Origin: Rickettsia endosymbiont of Cantharis rufa
Lineage (GTDB): Bacteria > Pseudomonadota > Alphaproteobacteria > Rickettsiales > Rickettsiaceae
Assembly: GCF_964026445.1 (NCBI RefSeq)
Contig: NZ_OZ032150.1
Span: 1,178,001 to 1,242,000, forward strand
Direction: 5' to 3'
Length of the DNA: 64,000 nucleotides
Shown here: in pieces, positions 1-9,955 of the stretch
Numbering within the stretch: the stretch's first letter is position 1
Layout: each line of letters opens with the position of its first letter
The notes under the pieces: model-generated
Seen by the model: the letters and a program-made list of their open reading frames with translations, nothing else
The model's database searches: none
Told to the model about the DNA's origin: nothing
Made by a program: the position numbers and the translations under genes

Positions 1-742
1 TTAAATAATGTCTTATTATGGCTCTGATAATTAATACTTCATTGATATTTTGTTTTTTTAATATATCAAGCTCTTGCAGAAAATTATTATAATCTTTTTT
101 TGAAAAATACATTGCTAAATCACTGCCGTTTGCCGTAATTTCACTACTTATAACTTCTAGAACATCGTTTAAAGTAATTTCTTTTCGATCATGAACAAAA
201 TATATCAATTTATTTATTTCACTACAAACTAAATCGTGATCACCTTTTAAATGAGCTTTTAAATAAGTAATAGCTTCTTTACTTATAATTTTATTAGTTT
301 TGGTTGCTTTATCTAGAATAATTCTTTCAATTTTTGCTTCATTGTCATGATAACAAGCGACTGCCGCTAAATATTCTTCCGTCTCAAAAAATTTTCTAAA
401 GCTCCCGCTAGAAGTAATTTCCTCACCTATAAATACAGGAAAATTTATATAATCACTACTTAAAATTGTTTTTAAATTCTTATCTATTGAGTTCCCGACT
501 GATCTAATTTTAATTAATTCTTTTTGACCAAAAAAATTAGGTGAATTAAGCAATATTTCTAAAGATGAAATATTAAGGTCCGTGTATTCTATAGAAGTTT
601 GTAGCATATTTAAGTTTTTTACTAAGTGCTTACAAATTTTATCTATATAGCCTTTATCTGGACCATATAATAACAGAGCTTTGACTTTGCCGGTTGTTAT
701 TAGTTCAAATAATCGCTTAATTTGTGAAAAGTAAAATTTCAT
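1..742 (-). CDS. holA: DNA polymerase III subunit delta (HolA), partial
   Basis: Translating the minus strand from the ATG at 742 gives about 247 residues open to the window edge; the C-terminus lies outside. The N-terminus reads MKFYFSQIKRLFELI, followed by the clamp-loader delta signature ALLLYGPDKGYI (degenerate P-loop region). Delta opens the beta sliding clamp within the clamp-loader complex. The E. coli protein is about 343 residues, so roughly 70% is present. It lies directly downstream of lptE with a 4 bp gap, the usual alphaproteobacterial lptE-holA pairing, so they are probably co-transcribed. No frameshift is seen. Confidence 0.85.
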   Translation of the reverse strand, partial: MKFYFSQIKRLFELITTGKVKALLLYGPDKGYIDKICKHLVKNLNMLQTSIEYTDLNISSLEILLNSPNFFGQKELIKIRSVGNSIDKNLKTILSSDYINFPVFIGEEITSSGSFRKFFETEEYLAAVACYHDNEAKIERIILDKATKTNKIISKEAITYLKAHLKGDHDLVCSEINKLIYFVHDRKEITLNDVLEVISSEITANGSDLAMYFSKKDYNNFLQELDILKKQNINEVLIIRAIIRHYL

Positions 743-746
743 AAAC

Positions 747-1217
747 CTATTTCCGGTTAAAATATAAAATTAATCTGCTATGAATTTCTTCCGCTGCTTG
801 ATACGCCAAATCTATTCCGGTATCTTCCCTTTCAACATTTGTTGCATATGGTGTAAAAATAGCATTATATGATGTGTTTTGGCAAAACTTCTCCTCACTT
901 AGAACCTTTTGGCTTTCTATATCAATTAATTTATATCTAACTAATTGATTAATATATTCCCTTAAGACATTCGAGTTTTTCTCAATAGTAGCAGGTGAAG
1001 TTGTTGCTATAAGCTCTGCTTTAAGCAAGTATTTCACTTTTGCTTTTTGAGGTAAAATACTAGTTAAACGGTGATAAAATTCAGCTCCTTCAATTGTTTT
1101 GATCGGCTCAACTTCAATAGCTTCTAAATCGTTATTTCTATTGTATTCTTCTTTATATACGGGCTTTAAATTACAGCTACTTATTAGAAAGAATATTATT
1201 ATAAATGAGGAACGCAT
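747..1217 (-). CDS. lptE: LPS-assembly lipoprotein LptE
   Basis: 156 residues. The N-terminus is a lipoprotein signal: a charged start, a hydrophobic run FIIIFFLISS, then a lipobox ending at Cys15 (LISSC). The body has the LptE/RlpB pattern found in alphaproteobacteria (a PVY motif after the Cys, then mixed alpha/beta sequence with RLTSILPQ). LptE is the plug partner of LptD in outer-membrane LPS insertion. The assignment rests on lipoprotein architecture, length and its position just before holA; similarity across this family is low. Confidence 0.75.
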   Translation of the reverse strand: MRSSFIIIFFLISSCNLKPVYKEEYNRNNDLEAIEVEPIKTIEGAEFYHRLTSILPQKAKVKYLLKAELIATTSPATIEKNSNVLREYINQLVRYKLIDIESQKVLSEEKFCQNTSYNAIFTPYATNVEREDTGIDLAYQAAEEIHSRLILYFNRK

Positions 1218-1308
1218 AATTTTTTATTTTTTATTATATCGGTTTATTTGAGTTTTGTGAAAGAAAATTATAATAATTAGCATTTATGATAATAATAGTT
1301 AATTTACG

Positions 1309-1337
1309 TTGACATCTAAAAATAAGGCTTGTATATT
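1309..1337 (+). promoter_or_regulatory. Strong sigma-70 type promoter
   Basis: TTGACA (1309-1314), a 17 bp spacer, then TATATT (1332-1337): a near-consensus housekeeping promoter. It points to the ORF at 1388, giving a leader of about 45 nt that contains the repeated element at 1334-1365. Confidence 0.7.
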
Positions 1338-1365
1338 GCCGCTTCAAAATAATTTTAAGGTATTA
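1334..1365 (+). repeat. Leader repeat, copy 1
   Basis: A 32 bp sequence beginning TATTGCCGCTTCAAAATAAT and ending AAGGTATTA. It recurs at 1735-1767 with one extra T. Both copies lie just 5' of an ORF start (23 and 5 nt before the ATG). They could be a shared untranslated leader/regulatory element or the relic of a local duplication. Confidence 0.6.
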
Positions 1366-1387
1366 GACGTTATTAGATAAATTTATT

Positions 1388-1702
1388 ATGATTATTCCAA
1401 AAAAAATAAAAACAGCATTAGTAAAAATAAAAATTATTTTTCTTTCTCAAAAAAAAGTTACAAAAGATTTTGAAGTATCTAACAGAAGCATGGATGAAGT
1501 AGATAAAGCGGGACCTGCAAAGATTACAAGAAAAGATTTAGAAAAATCTTTTGAGTTATATGAAGAAAAATTGGCAATATTAGCACAAAAACTATCATCA
1601 CAAACATCAATTGGTAATTATGATTATGACACTGTAACAGAATATTATCCATTAATGGGAGATGATGGAATTATCCAGTATATTCCTACCACTGAGCTAT
1701 AA
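1388..1702 (+). CDS. Hypothetical protein, 104 aa
   Basis: I do not recognise this protein. It has a lysine-rich, basic N-terminus (MIIPKKIKTALVKIKII), a predicted helical middle (DLEKSFELYEEKLAILAQKL) and an acidic, tyrosine-rich C-terminus (NYDYDTVTEYYPLMGDDG). No signal peptide or membrane span is evident. A near-consensus promoter lies upstream and the following damaged ORF has the same leader sequence, so the two may be paralogous or co-regulated. It could be a small lineage-specific protein; I infer no function. Confidence 0.55.
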   Translation: MIIPKKIKTALVKIKIIFLSQKKVTKDFEVSNRSMDEVDKAGPAKITRKDLEKSFELYEEKLAILAQKLSSQTSIGNYDYDTVTEYYPLMGDDGIIQYIPTTEL

Positions 1703-1734
1703 TTTTTTAAGCAATATCTATAAATAATACTTAT

Positions 1735-1767
1735 TATTGCCGCTTCAAAATAATTTTTAAGGTATTA
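1735..1767 (+). repeat. Leader repeat, copy 2
   Basis: Second copy of the 1334-1365 sequence (one extra T in the T-run), ending 5 nt before the ATG at 1772. The TTGACA box of copy 1 is not repeated here. Confidence 0.6.
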
Positions 1768-1771
1768 TTAT

Positions 1772-2313
1772 ATGTTGGGTTTAACAACATTTTTACAACG
1801 TTCAACCACTTCATTAAATCAAATAAGCTCATTTGGTAAAAAATTATTACATAAATATACGGACACAATCAGTGCCGCAAAAAAACATGTATAATTTCTC
1901 TACAGAAAATAATAGAATGCCTTCAGAAATAGCAGATGATTCAACTCCCCTAGTAAAGCTAAATCAAATATTCCAAAAGGTTTATGGGCCTTGTTTTAGC
2001 AAAAAGAAACTTTTTATAAATCAGAATCATTATATACACTATTTCCCGATGATACATGTGTAGATACATCTTTTGAAGAACGCTTAGTAGTCACCCAACA
2101 AAAAACCCATATGAGAAAACGGGATAGAGTTATCTAATTCAAAATCGATAATGGAAGAACAAAATAAAGGGATACTCACTCTTTTTGAATCAGTAAATAG
2201 TATATTTTTTACAAAACAAGATGATTCAAACCATAGAAAAGCCGTAATGGATGCAAAGAAAATCGGAAAGCCGATAAGTAAGGGGTGTATACAACATTCT
2301 AATAGCGAAGAAA
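1772..2313 (+). pseudogene. Degraded orphan gene behind leader repeat 2
   Basis: Starts at ATG 1772 (MLGLTTFLQRSTTSLNQISS...) and reads 40 codons to TAA at 1892. Coding-like sequence then continues in other frames (KNMYNFSTENNRMPSEIADD, later FEERLVVTQQKTHMRK and IMEEQNKGILTLFESVNSIFF) with several stops. It runs into an IS1 end at 2314, so the original C-terminus is lost or displaced. At least two frameshifts are needed to join the pieces. I do not recognise the family. Confidence 0.5.
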
Positions 2314-2527
2314 GGTCGCACCTCCATTTTACAGATGTGGATATTAAAAGGCTATACGTTCAATAAGAGTTCCGATGACTTTATCATGAATATCCAATGA
2401 CTTGGAAAAACAAATTGTTTTACGTGTCAGTCTTTTGCATCTTGTTCTAAGACTTAAGTTACCCCGTTCTATCCGTTGAGTATATTTTTTACTAACAATG
2501 TGTTTTTTGGGATCTAATAACCTAGCA
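2314..2527 (-). mobile_element. IS1-family fragment (right end)
   Basis: 214 bp of the right end, starting at the terminal sequence GGTCGCACCTCC, encoding the last part of InsB ([19 protein letters not shown]..., [16 protein letters not shown]) on the minus strand. It stops abruptly where a full copy in opposite orientation begins at 2528, so two right ends face outwards from this nest. Confidence 0.85.
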
Positions 2528-3359
2528 GGTCGCGCCCCCGTATTGCAGCTTAGCATGAATAGTCTATAATCCTCAAACAGTAATAAGAGAGAATTATAGT
2601 TAAGGAGTTATGGCAAGAATATATGTTAAGTGTAGATCAAGAATAGATGTTAAGTGTAGATATTATAACGACACAGAAAAAGTAGTAAAGGCGGGATATT
2701 CAATTTCAAAACAACAGAGATATCAATGCAAGCAGTGTAATCGATATTTTTAACTGTAATATATTAATAATGCCTCTAAGCCTGGAGTCAAGACTCAGAT
2801 AGTAGATATGTCAATCAATGGCTCTGGAGTTAGGGATACAGTAAGAGTATTAAAAGTGGGTATCAATACGGTTATCCGTGTTTTAAAAAAAATCTAGCGT
2901 TAAAAAAGATAAATCATTCTATCAATACGATAGAAGTAATTATTGCTCCTGAAATAGATGAACAATGGCCTTATGTACAGAATAAATCCAAACAAAGATG
3001 GCTTTGATATTCTTTGGATAAGATTTTGTTAAAAGTAGTTGCTTATACTTTTGGTACGAGATGTGATAGCACATCAGAATCATTACTGAAAAAAACCGGA
3101 GGATTTTAAGGTTACTTTTTACTTTACAGATGGATGGGGAAGTTATGCTAGGTTATTAGATCCCAAAAAACACATTGTTAGTAAAAAATATACTCAACGG
3201 ATAGAACGGGGTAACTTAAATCTTAGAACAAGATGCAAAAGACTGACACGTAAAACAATTTGTTTTTCCAAGTCATTGGATATTCATGATAAAGTCATCG
3301 GAACTCTTATTGAACGTATAGCCTTTTAATATCCACATCTGTAAAATGGAGGTGCGGCC
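2528..3359 (+). mobile_element. IS1-family element, defective copy 1
   Basis: 832 bp between imperfect terminal inverted repeats GGTCGCGCCCCCGTATT (left) and GGTCGCACCTCCATTTT (right, complement). The InsA-like part has QQRYQCKQCNRYF, then a zone matching IS1 InsA (INGSGVRDTVRVLKVGINT). The InsB-like part has EIDEQWPYVQNKSKQRW and [17 protein letters not shown]. Two in-frame stops lie just after NRYF, and a +1 lesion in an A-run lies before the TDGWGSYARLL segment; all copies here share these. This copy additionally has A8 instead of A7 near the InsA/InsB overlap. No target duplication was seen. Confidence 0.9.
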
Positions 3360-3424
3360 AAATAATTTAACATACTTTTAGCACTGAATAATTCTTCATC
3401 ATGTATTGTATCTTGCTTAGTCAT
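3360..3424 (-). pseudogene. 5' stub of a gene cut by IS1
   Basis: From ATG at 3424, preceded by a good ribosome binding site (AGGAG), 21 codons read MTKQDTIHDEELFSAKSMLN before running into the IS1 end. It is the beginning of an unrecognised gene whose remainder is not found next to the other end of the IS nest. Confidence 0.4.
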
Positions 3425-3495
3425 TAATTCTCCTAAATTTATAAATTGTTAATTATTTTAGGACGAATTGCTAATTAGTGTTAGTGGCGGATTGA

Positions 3496-3615
3496 TGTCA
3501 TTCCTGCGAAAGCAGGAATCCAGTATAAAGCGAGATAAATCGAGCTTTAAACTTTAAAAACTTAATATGTTTATACTTTTTAATGACTGGATTCCCACTT
3601 TTGTGGAAATGACAT
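3496..3615 (+). repeat. Rickettsia palindromic element, type A
   Basis: About 120 bp inverted repeat: left arm TGTCATTCCTGCGAAAGCAGG, then a conserved centre AAAGCGAGATAAATCGAGCTTT, and an imperfect right arm ending GGAAATGACA. The same arms and centre recur at least eight times in the window. I label it type A for this annotation only; the RPE family number is not assigned. The remaining stretch to 3804 shows no gene. Confidence 0.75.
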
Positions 3616-3804
3616 CAAAAGCGTTCTCCGATCCACGCAACAATGCCTCGCAGGAATATGATATAGTATGGCGAACGACATTGAACTAATTTGAAATTCT
3701 CTCAAATTTTAGCTTACAAATTTAGAAGTAATGATGCAATAAGCCCAGTTGAATTGATTATTACTTAATTGATTAAGAATTGTTAATTTATCACAATTCA
3801 TTAG

Positions 3805-5283
3805 TTACTGTAGTTTTATATTTTCCGTGCCCCAATCATGAGAAATAGTATTATATTTTAATATATAAGGCTTAGTATATATAGAATCTAGAGTTACATC
3901 AGCAATCATATCATCATGCGAGGAGATAAGCTCATTATAACCGAAATTAGCATAATAAGGTTGATAATTTCTAAATCTAACCGTTATAAACTTCTCTTTA
4001 GTAATAGCAGGTAAGAATTTCACCAAATCATCAAGATTACTTAAAGGCAAATCTTTCATCTCAAAAATTTGTAATCTATAAACATTCTTATAATCTTTAG
4101 TAAAAAACGTTGGTATAGAGCTAAAGCTACTACCGGATTGAACAGAGGCTATACTTAAAGCTTTGAGCGGAATGCCTGATTTATTGCTAAAATAATCATC
4201 GGCTTCAAAAAATACAGCGCCGCCGAAATTTACCATTTTAGTGATTTTGTTACCATTTACGTCATATAAATCTGCCGACTGTTCTAATTTTTTGCCGTCA
4301 CGAAATATAGTAAGTTTAATAGCTATTCCTTTAAAATTATCGATTTCTCTATCAAACAATGCTAGATTACCGCCGAGTTCCTTATCATTCACTGCCCAAA
4401 TAATATCACCAGCTTTTAAAGATTTTTCGGCAGGTGATCCGGCTAAAACTGCCTTAACGCTTATAACTCTATTTCTACTATCAGGAAACTTATTTATATA
4501 TTTATCCATCTCTTCTTTAGGGAAATTATGATGTCTAACTGCTTTATTTAAAGAATATAGCTCGCTTATTATTCCTATATGCTTTCTGCTCGGCTGTTTA
4601 TTATTCTTTAAACTTTCCAAAGTGCGAGCTACATAATCACCGTGCAATGCTAAAGAGTAGGTCTTACCGCCACCGTATAATACTCCTATAGCTTCAATCT
4701 TATCGTTTAGTACCGGTGAACCGCTAGCACCACCGGTAATATTTAAATTAATATTATAAGTAGCTTGCGGCATCGATCCGTCAATGTTATAGAGATCTGA
4801 TAAATGACCGTTATGAAAAGAAAAACCCTGTCCTTCGGTATTGCCAACTACAAAGACTTTTTGATTTAGCTTTGGTATTTCATTAGAGAAAGATATTTGC
4901 GTTGCAGATTCTGGTATATCTGTGCTCGCTACTTTTAAAATTGCATAATCTTGCCAAATATCATAATAGATAAGTTTTGCTTCTGCCTGCTCACCGTTAT
5001 AGAAAGTAGCAAAATAAGTTCCGGTAGACGCGCCGCCAACAACATGAGTATTAGTAATTATATAACCGTTTTGCCTATCGTTAATAAATCCCGTTCCTGT
5101 CCAACTGCTTGTATCGTCATACGCCGATACGGCAATTCTAGTATCAATCGTTACGATTGCTTTCTTCGCTTTTTCAAATATAGCGTTGTTTGTTTCAGAA
5201 GAGGCTAAAACTATATTATTTAGGAAAACTAAATTAATAATAAATAAAAATTTTATTAAAATCGGTAGTTTTTTCATTTTCAC
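3805..5283 (-). CDS. Trypsin-like serine protease with PDZ domain (DegP/HtrA-like)
   Basis: 492 residues. An N-terminal signal peptide (KKLPILIKFLFIINLVF, likely cleaved after LAS near 28) directs it to the periplasm. The S1C catalytic triad is visible: His80 in NTHVVGG, Asp112 in QDYAILKV, and Ser187 in GGASGSP. A PDZ-like segment follows at about 265-345 (VKAVLAGSPAEKSLKAGDII). The last 140 residues are less conserved and may be a second, degenerate PDZ. It is divergent from canonical DegP (GNSGGP is replaced by GGASGSP). It lies back-to-back with dnaK, a fellow protein-quality gene, across 80 bp. The exact orthologue (DegP, DegQ or a rickettsial paralogue) is uncertain. Confidence 0.75.
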   Translation of the reverse strand: MKMKKLPILIKFLFIINLVFLNNIVLASSETNNAIFEKAKKAIVTIDTRIAVSAYDDTSSWTGTGFINDRQNGYIITNTHVVGGASTGTYFATFYNGEQAEAKLIYYDIWQDYAILKVASTDIPESATQISFSNEIPKLNQKVFVVGNTEGQGFSFHNGHLSDLYNIDGSMPQATYNINLNITGGASGSPVLNDKIEAIGVLYGGGKTYSLALHGDYVARTLESLKNNKQPSRKHIGIISELYSLNKAVRHHNFPKEEMDKYINKFPDSRNRVISVKAVLAGSPAEKSLKAGDIIWAVNDKELGGNLALFDREIDNFKGIAIKLTIFRDGKKLEQSADLYDVNGNKITKMVNFGGAVFFEADDYFSNKSGIPLKALSIASVQSGSSFSSIPTFFTKDYKNVYRLQIFEMKDLPLSNLDDLVKFLPAITKEKFITVRFRNYQPYYANFGYNELISSHDDMIADVTLDSIYTKPYILKYNTISHDWGTENIKLQ

Positions 5284-5285
5284 CT

Positions 5286-5314
5286 CTTGTAAAATAATTA
5301 AAGTCGCACTATAT
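5286..5314 (+). promoter_or_regulatory. Possible heat-shock-type promoter for dnaK
   Basis: CTTGTA (5286-5291), a 17 bp spacer and CTATAT (5309-5314) resemble the alphaproteobacterial RpoH pattern (CTTG ... CYTATNT). It lies about 50 bp before dnaK. This is a motif match only. A GAGG ribosome binding site precedes the ATG at 5364. Confidence 0.4.
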
Positions 5315-5363
5315 CAAATAAAAAGTCATAACAAAATAGGAAATTAAGAGAACGAGGATTTTT

Positions 5364-7247
5364 ATGGGAAAAGTGATAGGTATCGACCTTGGAACCACCA
5401 ACTCTTGTGTTGCGGTAATGGAGGGGAAAGAGTCAAAAGTAATAGAAAATTCAGAGGGAGAGAGAACTACGCCGTCAATAATAGCTTTTGCAAACGGCGA
5501 AAAATTAGTTGGACAATCTGCTAAGAGGCAAGCAGTAACCAACCCTCGCAATACTATATATGCGGTAAAGCGATTAATCGGTAGAAATTTTACCGATCCT
5601 ATGGTTGCAAAAGATCAAGGTATCGTACCTTATAATATAGTTAAAGCTGACAGCGGTGATGCGTGGGTTGAAGCTGATAATCAAAAATATTCACCTAGCC
5701 AAATTAGTGCATTCATTTTACAAAAAATGAAAGAAACTGCCGAAAGTTATTTAGGTGAAAAAGTAACGCAAGCAGTAATTACCGTACCTGCTTATTTCAA
5801 TGATGCACAACGTCAAGCAACAAAAGATGCCGGTAAAATAGCAGGTCTTGAGGTACTTAGAATAATTAACGAACCGACTGCCGCAGCTCTTGCCTACGGT
5901 TTCGATAAATCGGCAAACAAAACTATTGCAGTATACGATCTTGGCGGCGGAACATTCGATGTTTCAATTCTTGAGATCGGCGATGGTGTTTTTGAAGTAA
6001 AATCAACAAACGGTGATACATTTCTTGGCGGTGAAGATTTCGATACAAGAATATTAAATCATTTAATAGATGTGTTTAAAAAAGAAAGCAATATAGATTT
6101 ACGTAACGATCCTTTAGCACTTCAGCGTTTGAAAGAAGCGGCGGAAAAAGCTAAGAAAGAGTTGTCTTCCGCATTAACTACCGATATCAATTTACCTTAT
6201 ATTACGGCTGATAGCACAGGACCGAAACATTTAAATATTAAATTTACTAGAGCAGAACTCGAAAAATTAGTAGATGACTTAATTGAGAAAACCATTGAAC
6301 CTTGCCGTAAGGCATTAAAGGATGCAGGTTTAAAAGCTTCTGATATTCAGGAAGTAGTACTTGTCGGCGGTATGACTAGAATGCCGAAAGTACAAGATGC
6401 CGTAAAGAAATTCTTTGGACGTGAACCGCATAAAGGCGTAAACCCTGATGAGGTGGTAGCACTTGGAGCAGCTATCCAAGGCGGAGTACTTAATAAAGAA
6501 GTAACAGATATATTATTATTAGACGTTACACCTCTATCGCTCGGTATTGAAACTCTTGGCGGCGTATTCACCAGATTAATAGATCGCAATACCACTATTC
6601 CATCGAAGAAAAGCCAAGTATTCTCTACAGCCGACGATAATCAGCATGCCGTAACTATTAGAGTATTCCAAGGTGAACGTGAAATGGCAAAGGATAATAA
6701 ATTACTTGGTCAGTTTAATCTTGATGGCATCCCCCCTGCACCACGAGGTTTGCCACAAATAGAAGTTACATTTGATATCGATGTTAATGGAATAGTGCAT
6801 GTTTCGGCTAAAGATAAAGCAAGCGGTAAGGAGCAGAAAGTAACTATTCAAGCCTCAGGAGGACTTAGTGATGCCGAAATCGAGCAAATGGTTAAAGATG
6901 CTGAGCAGAATGCCGATGAAGACAAAAAGCGTAAAGAGCTTATTGAAGCAAAAAATGCTGCCGATAGTTTAGTTTATTCTACCGAAAAAACTTTGACGGA
7001 TTATGGTGATAAGTTATCATCCGAAGATAAAGGAGCGGTCGAAGAATCTTTAGCTGCTTTAAAGGCTGTGCTTGAGTCGGAAGATGCGACTTTAGTTAAA
7101 GAAAGGACCGAAAGCTTAACTGCAGCCAGTATGAAAATCGGCGAAGCAATGTATAAAGCACAAAGCGAGAGCCAGCCTCCTGAAGAAAATACTACTAACG
7201 ATGAAAAAGTAGTAGATGCTGATTTTCAGGATGTAGGGAAGAAGTAG
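5364..7247 (+). CDS. dnaK: Molecular chaperone DnaK (Hsp70)
   Basis: 627 residues, full length. The N-terminal actin-like ATPase has phosphate-1 loop [17 protein letters not shown], the [11 protein letters not shown] motif and phosphate-2 loop [14 protein letters not shown]. The substrate-binding domain begins after the linker [19 protein letters not shown], and an alpha-helical lid ends in [12 protein letters not shown]. With DnaJ and GrpE it folds nascent and stressed cytosolic proteins. dnaJ follows after a 184 bp gap filled by a palindromic element, so the pair may still be one transcript, possibly attenuated by the hairpin. Confidence 0.98.
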   Translation: MGKVIGIDLGTTNSCVAVMEGKESKVIENSEGERTTPSIIAFANGEKLVGQSAKRQAVTNPRNTIYAVKRLIGRNFTDPMVAKDQGIVPYNIVKADSGDAWVEADNQKYSPSQISAFILQKMKETAESYLGEKVTQAVITVPAYFNDAQRQATKDAGKIAGLEVLRIINEPTAAALAYGFDKSANKTIAVYDLGGGTFDVSILEIGDGVFEVKSTNGDTFLGGEDFDTRILNHLIDVFKKESNIDLRNDPLALQRLKEAAEKAKKELSSALTTDINLPYITADSTGPKHLNIKFTRAELEKLVDDLIEKTIEPCRKALKDAGLKASDIQEVVLVGGMTRMPKVQDAVKKFFGREPHKGVNPDEVVALGAAIQGGVLNKEVTDILLLDVTPLSLGIETLGGVFTRLIDRNTTIPSKKSQVFSTADDNQHAVTIRVFQGEREMAKDNKLLGQFNLDGIPPAPRGLPQIEVTFDIDVNGIVHVSAKDKASGKEQKVTIQASGGLSDAEIEQMVKDAEQNADEDKKRKELIEAKNAADSLVYSTEKTLTDYGDKLSSEDKGAVEESLAALKAVLESEDATLVKERTESLTAASMKIGEAMYKAQSESQPPEENTTNDEKVVDADFQDVGKK

Positions 7248-7264
7248 AAATGTTAATGCGCGGT

Positions 7265-7416
7265 GGTTTTAATGTCATTCTTAGCTAGAGGCGGGAATCC
7301 AGGAAAACAACCTTAACATTAGCACAAAAATTACATATTTAACAAGATAGACATATAAAAACTTGTTTTTATATGTCTTACTGGATTCCCGCCTCCGCGG
7401 GAATGACATTAAAACC
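7265..7416 (+). repeat. Rickettsia palindromic element, type A, between dnaK and dnaJ
   Basis: Outer arms GGTTTTAATGTCATTC (7265-7280) and its complement GAATGACATTAAAACC (7401-7416), with CTGGATTCCCGCCTCC preceding the right arm. The centre differs from the usual type A centre. Folded in the dnaK-dnaJ transcript it would form a long hairpin, which could change the DnaK:DnaJ ratio. Confidence 0.75.
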
Positions 7417-7431
7417 ATATAACATAATTTC

Positions 7432-8550
7432 ATGTCACAAAATTATTATCAAATACTAGGTGTTAGTAAAACAGCAAGTCAAGCTGATCTTAAAAAAGCC
7501 TATCTCAAGCTAGCCAAGCAATATCACCCAGATACTACTGATGCTAAAGATGCTGAAAAGAAGTTTAAAGAGATAAATAGTGCTTATGACGTTTTAAAAG
7601 ACGAGAAGAAAAGAGTAGCTTATGACCGTTTTGGACACGATACTTTTCAAAATCAACAATCACGAGGAGGAGCAGGAAATCACGGCGGTTTTCATCCCGA
7701 TATCAATGATATATTCGGCGATTTTTTTAGCGACTTTATGGGGGGAGGCGGTAGAAGAAAACCCACGTCAAGCAAAGTTAGAGGTTCTGATTTAAAATAT
7801 GATCTGACAATTAATTTAGAAGAAGCATTTCACGGTATAGAAAAAAATATTAGCTTTTCTAGCGAAGTAAAATGCGATACTTGTCACGGTAGCGGTTCTG
7901 AAAAAGGTGAGACCGTAACTACTTGTGATGCTTGCGGCGGTGTTGGAGCTACTAGAATTCAGCAGGGATTCTTTACAATCGAGCAAGCTTGCCATAAATG
8001 TCAAGGTAATGGACAAATTATAAAAAATCCTTGTAAAAAATGTCATGGCATGGGACGTTACCATAAGCAACGAAATTTATCGGTAAATATTCCTGCCGGC
8101 GTTGAAAATGCCACTCGAATAAGGCACCCAGGCGAAGGTGAAGCAGGTATTAGGGGTGGTAATAGCGGAGATTTATATGTTGATATAGCAATAAAACCTC
8201 ATGATATTTATAAAGTAGTTGGAGCAAATTTACATTGTAAATTACCAATTAGCTTTGTAAATGCTGCTCTTGGAGGAGAGGTAGAAGTGCCGATAATTGA
8301 GGGAGAAAAAGTAAACTTAACAATTCCTGCAGGTACACAAAACGGCGATCAATTAAGACTACGTAGCAAAGGTATGTCTAAAATACGATCTACTATTAGA
8401 GGCGATATGCTTACACACATTCATATTGAAGTACCTAAAAATTTATCCAAAAGACAACGTGAGTTACTAGAAGAACTCAAAAAAGAATCCGTAAATGAAA
8501 AAGAAAATGACAGCAGCTTTTTTAACAAAATGAAAAGCTTATGGTCGTAA
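7432..8550 (+). CDS. dnaJ: Co-chaperone DnaJ (Hsp40)
   Basis: 372 residues, type I architecture. The J domain has HPD at 32-34. A glycine/phenylalanine-rich linker follows ([21 protein letters not shown]). Four zinc-binding CxxCxGxG repeats follow ([32 protein letters not shown]), then the substrate-binding beta domains. It stimulates DnaK ATPase and delivers clients. Start ATG at 7432 gives [11 protein letters not shown], the normal DnaJ beginning. Confidence 0.98.
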   Translation: MSQNYYQILGVSKTASQADLKKAYLKLAKQYHPDTTDAKDAEKKFKEINSAYDVLKDEKKRVAYDRFGHDTFQNQQSRGGAGNHGGFHPDINDIFGDFFSDFMGGGGRRKPTSSKVRGSDLKYDLTINLEEAFHGIEKNISFSSEVKCDTCHGSGSEKGETVTTCDACGGVGATRIQQGFFTIEQACHKCQGNGQIIKNPCKKCHGMGRYHKQRNLSVNIPAGVENATRIRHPGEGEAGIRGGNSGDLYVDIAIKPHDIYKVVGANLHCKLPISFVNAALGGEVEVPIIEGEKVNLTIPAGTQNGDQLRLRSKGMSKIRSTIRGDMLTHIHIEVPKNLSKRQRELLEELKKESVNEKENDSSFFNKMKSLWS

Positions 8551-8597
8551 ATTTTGCTTAACTTTCCTACTCTCATGAGCAGGTCATGGTCTATGCT

Positions 8598-8632
8598 CTG
8601 TGAAAGAAAATTAAATTAATTTTCCTTCACAG
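8598..8632 (+). repeat. Short AT-rich hairpin after dnaJ (type F relic)
   Basis: CTGTGAAAGAAAATTAA pairs with TTAATTTTCCTTCACAG across a 1 nt centre with one mismatch. The same arm sequences (GTGTGAAGGAAAATTAATT) bound a much larger palindrome at 40145-40306, so this looks like an internally deleted copy. No T-run follows, so it is not a classical intrinsic terminator. Confidence 0.55.
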
Positions 8633-8686
8633 AATCTAGAATTATTGAGTCTTCCCAATTAAGTGTGTAAATTTCCCAAAGGCCTA

Positions 8687-9122
8687 GATTCTATCTTCAA
8701 ATTTTATTAAAAAAATGAGCCATAGCCGCATTCCAATTTGATATAGGCATGGACCATTTCTTGGTCATGTAATCAATTGCTAAATACAAGCTTTTAAAAA
8801 CAGCATTATCATTTGAAAAACACGTTTATTTTTAGTGACTTTTCGGAGTTGACTATTAACGGATTCCACAGCATTAGTTGTGTAAATGATTTTTCGTATT
8901 TCTTCAGGGTATTCTAAGAAAATCATTAAATTATCCCAATGAACGTACCAAGATTTAGCAATTTGAGGATATTGTTTACTCCATTTAGATTCAAAAGCCT
9001 CTAAAGTGGAAGGTGCTTCTTTTTCTGTGCTAGCTGTATAAATAGGTTTTAAATCACCGGCTAGCTCTTTTCGGTCCTTGTATGATACATATCGTAAACT
9101 ATTTCTAATTTGATGTACAGTA
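8687..9122 (-). pseudogene. IS256-family (Mutator) transposase, C-terminal fragment
   Basis: Minus-strand sequence starting at the IS1 end (9123) reads HQIRNSLRYVSYKDRKELAG and continues to EIRKIIYTTNAVESVNSQLR, the conserved C-terminal block of IS256 transposases that carries the catalytic Glu (NAVES). A frameshift after KNKRVF moves the rest (NDNAVFKSLYLAIDYMTKKW) to another frame, and stops follow. The first two thirds of the transposase, including both Asp residues, are missing: cut off by the IS1 at 9123. Confidence 0.85.
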
Positions 9123-9955
9123 GGTCGCACCTCCATTTTACAGATGTGGATATTAAAAGGCTATACGTTCAATAAGAGTTCCGATGACTTTATCATGAAT
9201 ATCCAATGACTTGGAAAAACAAATTGTTTTACGTGCCAGTCTTTTGCATCTTGTTCTAAGATTTAAGTTACCCCGTTCTATCCGTTGAGTATATTTTTTT
9301 ACTAACAATGTGTTTTTTGGGATCTAATAACCTAGCATAACTTCCCTATCCATCTGTAAAGTAAAAAGTAACCTTAAAATCCTCCGGTTTTTTTCAGTAA
9401 TGATTCTGATGTGCTATCACATCTTGTACCAAAAGTATAAGCAACTACTTTTAACAAAATCTTATCCAAAGAATACCAAAGCCATCTTTGTTTGGATTTA
9501 TTCTGTACATAAGGCCATTGTTCATCTATTTCAGGAGCAATAATTACTTCTATCGTATTGATAGAATGATTTATCTTTTTTAACGCTAGATTTTTTTAAA
9601 ACACGGATAACCGTATTGATACCCACTTTTAATACTCTTACTGTATCCCTAACTCCAGAGCCATTGATTGACATATCTACTATCTGAGTCTTGACTCCAG
9701 GCTTAGAGGCATTATTAATATATTACAGTTAAAAATATCGATTACACTGCTTGCATTGATATCTCTGTTGTTTTGAAATTGAATATCCCGCCTTTACTAC
9801 TTTTTCTGTGTCGTTATAATATCTACACTTAACATCTATTCTTGATCTACACTTAACATCTATTCTTGCCATAACTCCTTAACTATAATTCTCTCTTATT
9901 ACTGTTTGAGGATTATAGACTATTCATGCTAAGCTGCAATACGGGGGGCGCGACC
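9123..9955 (-). mobile_element. IS1-family element, defective copy 2
   Basis: 833 bp, right end GGTCGCACC at 9123 and left end at 9955. Same InsA/InsB-like content and the same shared lesions as the other copies. Its right end abuts an IS256 transposase fragment and its left end abuts an IS3 orfB fragment. The flanks share no duplication, so this chimeric junction probably arose by recombination or deletion after insertion. Confidence 0.9.

Noticed and set aside
2344..2556. 70-residue ORF with InsB-like sequence joined to MLSCNTGARP
   Set aside because: It spans the joint of an IS1 fragment and the opposite IS1 end; the first residues are IS end DNA. It is an artefact of the nest, covered by the two mobile-element entries.
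6347..6595. Minus-strand ORF within dnaK
   Set aside because: Shadow of the conserved dnaK coding frame.
8551..8686. Intrinsic terminator of dnaJ
   Set aside because: A hairpin exists (8598-8632), but no T-run follows and the stem is AT-rich; the same arms occur in the large palindrome at 40145, so it is listed as a repeat.
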